Shown: positions 14,613-17,018 of the stretch, in pieces
Position numbering within the stretch: position 1 is the first letter of the stretch
Layout of the letters: each line of letters starts with the position of its first letter
NCBI GenBank assembly: GCA_009927705.1
Contig: RFMK01000108.1
Span: forward strand, 1-17,018
DNA length: 17,018 nt
Source: Actinomycetota bacterium
GTDB lineage: Bacteria; Actinomycetota; Actinomycetes; Nanopelagicales; Nanopelagicaceae
Direction: 5' to 3'
Translations under genes and position numbers: made by a program
The notes under the pieces: generated by a model
What the model was told of the DNA's origin: nothing
The model's database searches: none
Seen by the model: only the letters and a program-made list of their open reading frames with translations

Positions 14613-15176
14613 ATGACATTTCGAGCGATTATTGCGGGGTTTCTCACCGCAGCCCTTCTTGTCGTTCTGTCTAACCCGATTGAAGCAGCTGAAACGAAAG
14701 TTGTCGCGAAGAAAACCGCCAAACCAATCCCCTCGCCATCGCCTAAATGGCCACCTCAAGGATTCAAGGGCAAAGATGGTGTTTACGCAAAAGTTCCAAC
14801 AAGTAAAGAATTAGTCGGACTTCTCTCGGCAAAGGTCACATTGCAATCAGTAGTGAAGAAATGCCAAGAATTCGCGTGTGGTGCAGTTATTGCTGCCGCC
14901 GAGACTGGATGTGAATGGTGGGAAGTTACGTCTCAGGTTTTGCGACCCAGTGAGGATAGTTCTGAGCCCACAAAGTTAGGGTCATTGACCACATACGCTG
15001 CAGGCAGCAAAAATAAGGTGCAAACGACGATTTTCTTAGTAAGTGGCCAGAAGATTGAACCCGATGTGTTTCTTACTTCAATCAGAGTAATCTGCCATCG
15101 AAGTGCGAGCGATAAGCCCACTTTCGGCCACACATATATTCCAGTAGTAACACCGACGCCGACTGCGAGCAATTAG
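14613..15176 (+). CDS. Putative secreted four-cysteine protein, function unknown
   Basis: A 187-residue protein I do not recognise. Residues 1-26 look like a Sec signal peptide: short charged start MTFR, hydrophobic core from about 5 to 20, and a likely cut after IEA (residues 23-25). A Lys/Pro/Ser-rich linker follows (29-50), then a folded part from about 55 to 178 with four cysteines (84, 89, 100, 161), enough for two disulfides outside the membrane. ETGCEWWEVTSQV is a distinctive stretch. The end is a Pro/Thr-rich tail (VTPTPTASN). Its start fits a leaderless transcript. A small one-TM protein starts two bases after its stop, so the pair is probably co-transcribed. No enzyme motif is visible. 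Confidence 0.8.
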   Translation: MTFRAIIAGFLTAALLVVLSNPIEAAETKVVAKKTAKPIPSPSPKWPPQGFKGKDGVYAKVPTSKELVGLLSAKVTLQSVVKKCQEFACGAVIAAAETGCEWWEVTSQVLRPSEDSSEPTKLGSLTTYAAGSKNKVQTTIFLVSGQKIEPDVFLTSIRVICHRSASDKPTFGHTYIPVVTPTPTASN

Positions 15177-15178
15177 CC

Positions 15179-15499
15179 ATGCTCGGCGGAATCAATAACG
15201 CGCTCTTTCTAACTTCGTTTGCCGGCTTTTTTGTCTTGGGAATCTTGATCATTCTTTTGCGCTGGACTTTCTCTCGCGGAAAGTCTGTGGTGGAAAGACC
15301 GAGCAGAGTTGGCAATGATGATGAATACGGGTTACTTGAAGTTGTGGCTGCACCTAGTAATCACATTGAAGGTGAAATGTTAAAACGTAAATTGTTGGAA
15401 CATGGAATCAAAGCGACCCTTACTCAGACTAAGCAAGGACCTCGCATTATGGTTTTTCCAAGTGAAGTCAGAGCTGCTCAAGCAATACTTCGTAGCTAA
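15179..15499 (+). CDS. One-TM protein with DUF2007-like C-terminal domain
   Basis: A 106-residue protein. A single transmembrane helix lies at about residues 8-28 (ALFLTSFAGFFVLGILIILL), followed by basic residues (RWTFSRGK), so the C-terminal part should be cytoplasmic. Residues 50-104 form a small alpha/beta unit (LLEVVAAPSNHIEGEMLKRK, then HGIKATL and IMVFPSEVRAAQAIL). Its pattern is like DUF2007, the so-called putative signal-transducing fold, in which a small domain senses or binds an unknown partner. The match is by pattern only. The ATG follows the secreted-protein stop by two bases without a clear ribosome site, so translation is probably coupled. The stop is 12 bases from that of the convergent adenosyltransferase. 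Confidence 0.78.
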   Translation: MLGGINNALFLTSFAGFFVLGILIILLRWTFSRGKSVVERPSRVGNDDEYGLLEVVAAPSNHIEGEMLKRKLLEHGIKATLTQTKQGPRIMVFPSEVRAAQAILRS

Positions 15500-15511
15500 A
15501 AACTTTCTTGG

Positions 15512-16084
15512 TTAGCGATTCTTTCCTGGAACCCAAAGTTGATCTCCGAGTTCACGATTCTCAAATCGCGCTAGAACAAAAAGCAGGTCTGAGAGGCGAT
15601 TGAGGTATTTCGCCGTCAATTTATTTACACCTTCTCCGAAGGCATGGATTGCTTGCCAGGTGCGGCGCTCGGCACGCCGAACCACAGTGCGCGCAACATG
15701 CATATGCGCTGAAGCTGGAGTTCCAGATGGCAAGACAAAGGACCGAAGTGGTTCCAATGAGGAGTTGTAATGATCAATCTGCTCTTCGAGATAACTGATT
15801 TGTGACTCTAGAACGCGAAGTGGTTCATGTGCCGGTGCATCGACAACAGGCGTACAGAGATCGGCGCCAACATCAAAGAGGTCGTTTTGTACTCGAACCA
15901 ATAACTTGCGAATTCCTTCATCAAGGTTGGGGAGCGCAAGCACGACGCCGATATAAGAGTTTGCCTCATCGACGGTGGCATACGCTTCAAGTCGTGGGTC
16001 GTTCTTCGAGGTTCGACTCATATCTCCCAGCGAAGTAGTGCCATCGTCGCCAGTCTTTGTATAAATTCGAGTCAGATTAACCAT
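15512..16084 (-). CDS. PduO-type corrinoid adenosyltransferase
   Basis: A 190-residue cytoplasmic enzyme that transfers the adenosyl group from ATP to cob(I)alamin, forming adenosylcobalamin. The ATP-binding N-terminal motif is YTKTGDDGTTSLG (8-20), followed by EAYATVDEANSYIG (34-46) with the Asp that contacts the active site in this family. FVLPSGTPASAHMHVART with VVRRAER (116-140) and YLNRLSDLLFVLAR (160-173) complete the trimer-type active site. Length fits the family. In many actinobacteria this gene is next to murA, as here, although in this window it is divergent. ATG at 16084 has no Shine-Dalgarno but fits a leaderless start. The cobalamin-dependent enzymes that would use the product are not in the window. 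Confidence 0.94.
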   Translation of the reverse strand: MVNLTRIYTKTGDDGTTSLGDMSRTSKNDPRLEAYATVDEANSYIGVVLALPNLDEGIRKLLVRVQNDLFDVGADLCTPVVDAPAHEPLRVLESQISYLEEQIDHYNSSLEPLRSFVLPSGTPASAHMHVARTVVRRAERRTWQAIHAFGEGVNKLTAKYLNRLSDLLFVLARFENRELGDQLWVPGKNR

Positions 16085-16090
16085 GGGGCG

Positions 16091-16120
16091 AGCCTATTGG
16101 AGTAGTTACGATGTAGCCAA
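16091..16120 (-). promoter_or_regulatory. Leaderless promoter of the adenosyltransferase gene
   Basis: Minus strand TTGGCT (16115-16120), an 18-base spacer and TAGGCT (16091-16096) form a recognisable -35/-10 pair. The -10 is six bases before ATG at 16084. This is the most complete promoter visible in the window. Confidence 0.5.
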
Positions 16121-16127
16121 TTAGAGT
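16097..16127 (+). promoter_or_regulatory. Candidate murA promoter
   Basis: TTGGAG (16097-16102), 19 bases, then TAGAGT (16122-16127) would give a leader of about 37 bases before the murA GTG. It overlaps the divergent adenosyltransferase promoter on the other strand. Both boxes are partial matches. Confidence 0.28.
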
Positions 16128-16170
16128 CTGCCGCGCTAGTCCACGCCCGAGATCGCGAGAGGAGTTCGAA

Positions 16171-17018
16171 GTGTCATATCCTCGCGATCGTTTTCGAATT
16201 CTCGGCGGCACCTCTCTTCGTGGCGATGTTCACGTCCACGGCGCAAAGAACTCAGTCCTGAAATTAATGGCGGTCTCGCTTCTCGCACCGGGTGTTTCAA
16301 CGATCAAGAATGTTCCTGATATTGCCGATGTTGCAATGATGGCAGAACTTCTAGAAACTTTGGGTTGCGCGGTGACACGTGATCTCTCTTCACAATCCGT
16401 CAGGATTGATGTCCCTGAAGTTCCTGGTTATCGCGCTGAATACGAAATCGTCAGAAAACTTCGCGCTTCAATCAATGTCTTAGGACCGCTGGTCGCGCGA
16501 CTTCACAAAGCTGAAGTTGCACTACCCGGTGGCGATGCGATTGGTTCGCGAGGATTAGATTTTCACACTAAAGGTTTGGTAGCACTCGGAGCTGAAGCGC
16601 ATAATGAACATGGTTACATCATCGCATCAGCACCTCGCGGACTAACTGGCACAACGATTGAACTTGAGTTTCCTAGCGTTGGCGCCACAGAAAACATCAT
16701 GACCGCCGCCGTTCTTGCATCAGGTACGACCATTCTCGATAACGCTGCTCGCGAACCAGATATCGTCGATATTGGAAACTTCTTGATTGCGATGGGCGCA
16801 AAGATTGAAGGCCTCGGCACTCCAACACTCACAATAAGTGGGGTTGATTCATTGCATCCAGCGATTCACGAAGCTATTCCAGATCGCATCGTCACTGGAA
16901 CGTGGGCGTTTGCAGCCGCGATGACTCGCGGCGATATTTCAATCCACGGCGCTCAACCCGAACACCTTGAGTTGCCGCTCGAGAAGTTAGTTGCAGCTGG
17001 AGCGGTTGTGACTGCAAT
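16171..17018 (+). CDS. murA: UDP-N-acetylglucosamine 1-carboxyvinyltransferase (N-terminal part, cut by window end)
   Basis: First 282 residues of MurA, which adds enolpyruvate from PEP to UDP-GlcNAc, the first committed step of peptidoglycan synthesis. The reading frame is open to the window end; the family is about 420 residues. HGAKNSVLKLMA holds the conserved Lys 26. RASINVLGPLVARL leads to the active-site loop LPGGDAIGSRGLDFH. At residue 122, where E. coli has Cys 115, there is Asp, as in mycobacterial MurA, which in known cases makes the enzyme insensitive to fosfomycin. SVGATENIM and REPDIVDIGNFL follow as expected. GTG at 16171 (MSYPRDRF) has AGGAG six bases upstream, one of the clear ribosome sites here. 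Divergent from the adenosyltransferase gene. Confidence 0.96.
   Translation, partial: MSYPRDRFRILGGTSLRGDVHVHGAKNSVLKLMAVSLLAPGVSTIKNVPDIADVAMMAELLETLGCAVTRDLSSQSVRIDVPEVPGYRAEYEIVRKLRASINVLGPLVARLHKAEVALPGGDAIGSRGLDFHTKGLVALGAEAHNEHGYIIASAPRGLTGTTIELEFPSVGATENIMTAAVLASGTTILDNAAREPDIVDIGNFLIAMGAKIEGLGTPTLTISGVDSLHPAIHEAIPDRIVTGTWAFAAAMTRGDISIHGAQPEHLELPLEKLVAAGAVVTA

Noticed and set aside
15495..15516. GCTAA ... TTAGC hairpin between the DUF2007-like gene and the adenosyltransferase as a bidirectional terminator
   Set aside because: The stem is only five bases, AT-rich, with a 12-base loop and no good T-run; it is mostly made of the two stop codons and their neighbours.
1..17018. CRISPR array, prophage, insertion sequence or toxin-antitoxin pair
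   Set aside because: No regularly spaced repeats, transposase or integrase motifs, terminal inverted repeats or toxin-like small gene pairs were seen on either strand; the tRNA-Val at the left edge shows no duplicated 3' end further in that would mark an attachment site.

Overview
The window looks like a chromosomal segment of a streamlined Actinomycetota, probably of the moderate-GC freshwater type such as the acI/Nanopelagicales group. The phylum call rests on several features together. A homodimeric pyruvate dehydrogenase E1 (AceE) sits next to a DUF3052 gene and an AhpE-like peroxiredoxin. There is a GlgE maltosyltransferase. DUF4032, a CnoX-like thioredoxin/TPR protein and a small protein ending in RTRNAPRY are typically actinobacterial. 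MurA has Asp instead of the usual catalytic Cys. The narrower lineage is an inference from base composition and very tight gene packing. I see no prophage, insertion sequence, CRISPR array or other sign of transfer, and no non-coding stretch over about 150 bases.

Layout. 1-74: tRNA-Val (minus). 95-972: peroxiredoxin and DUF3052 gene (minus), divergent from aceE. 1123-7550: aceE, glgE, glgB (plus), with aceE and glgE sharing an ATGA. 7551-10876: DUF4032 kinase-like gene, cnoX-like gene and MFS transporter (minus operon, listed in transcription order). 10909-12039: AI-2E family permease (plus). 12042-12755: alpha/beta hydrolase (minus). 12779-14248: aldehyde dehydrogenase (plus). 14252-14575: small Cys/His protein (minus). 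14613-15499: secreted four-cysteine protein and a one-TM DUF2007-like protein (plus). 15512-16084: PduO-type cobalamin adenosyltransferase (minus). 16171-end: murA (plus, cut by the window edge).

How the genes work together. GlgE extends alpha-1,4-glucan from maltose-1-phosphate and GlgB branches it, so they form the polymer-building end of the GlgE pathway. Coupling to aceE would tie storage or capsular glucan synthesis to pyruvate oxidation. The enzymes that make maltose-1-phosphate (TreS/Pep2 or GlgC/GlgM) are not in the window. MurA starts peptidoglycan precursor synthesis, PduO makes adenosylcobalamin, and peroxiredoxin and the CnoX-like protein belong to oxidative and proteostasis defence.

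The strongest oddities are a GlgE that appears to lack the helical domain S used for dimerisation in characterised enzymes, a repeated leaderless-start arrangement (TANNNT, 6-7 bases, ATG) at genes without a Shine-Dalgarno sequence, and divergent start codons only 23-37 bases apart. No clear new defence or mobile system was found; most of the window is core actinobacterial gene content.
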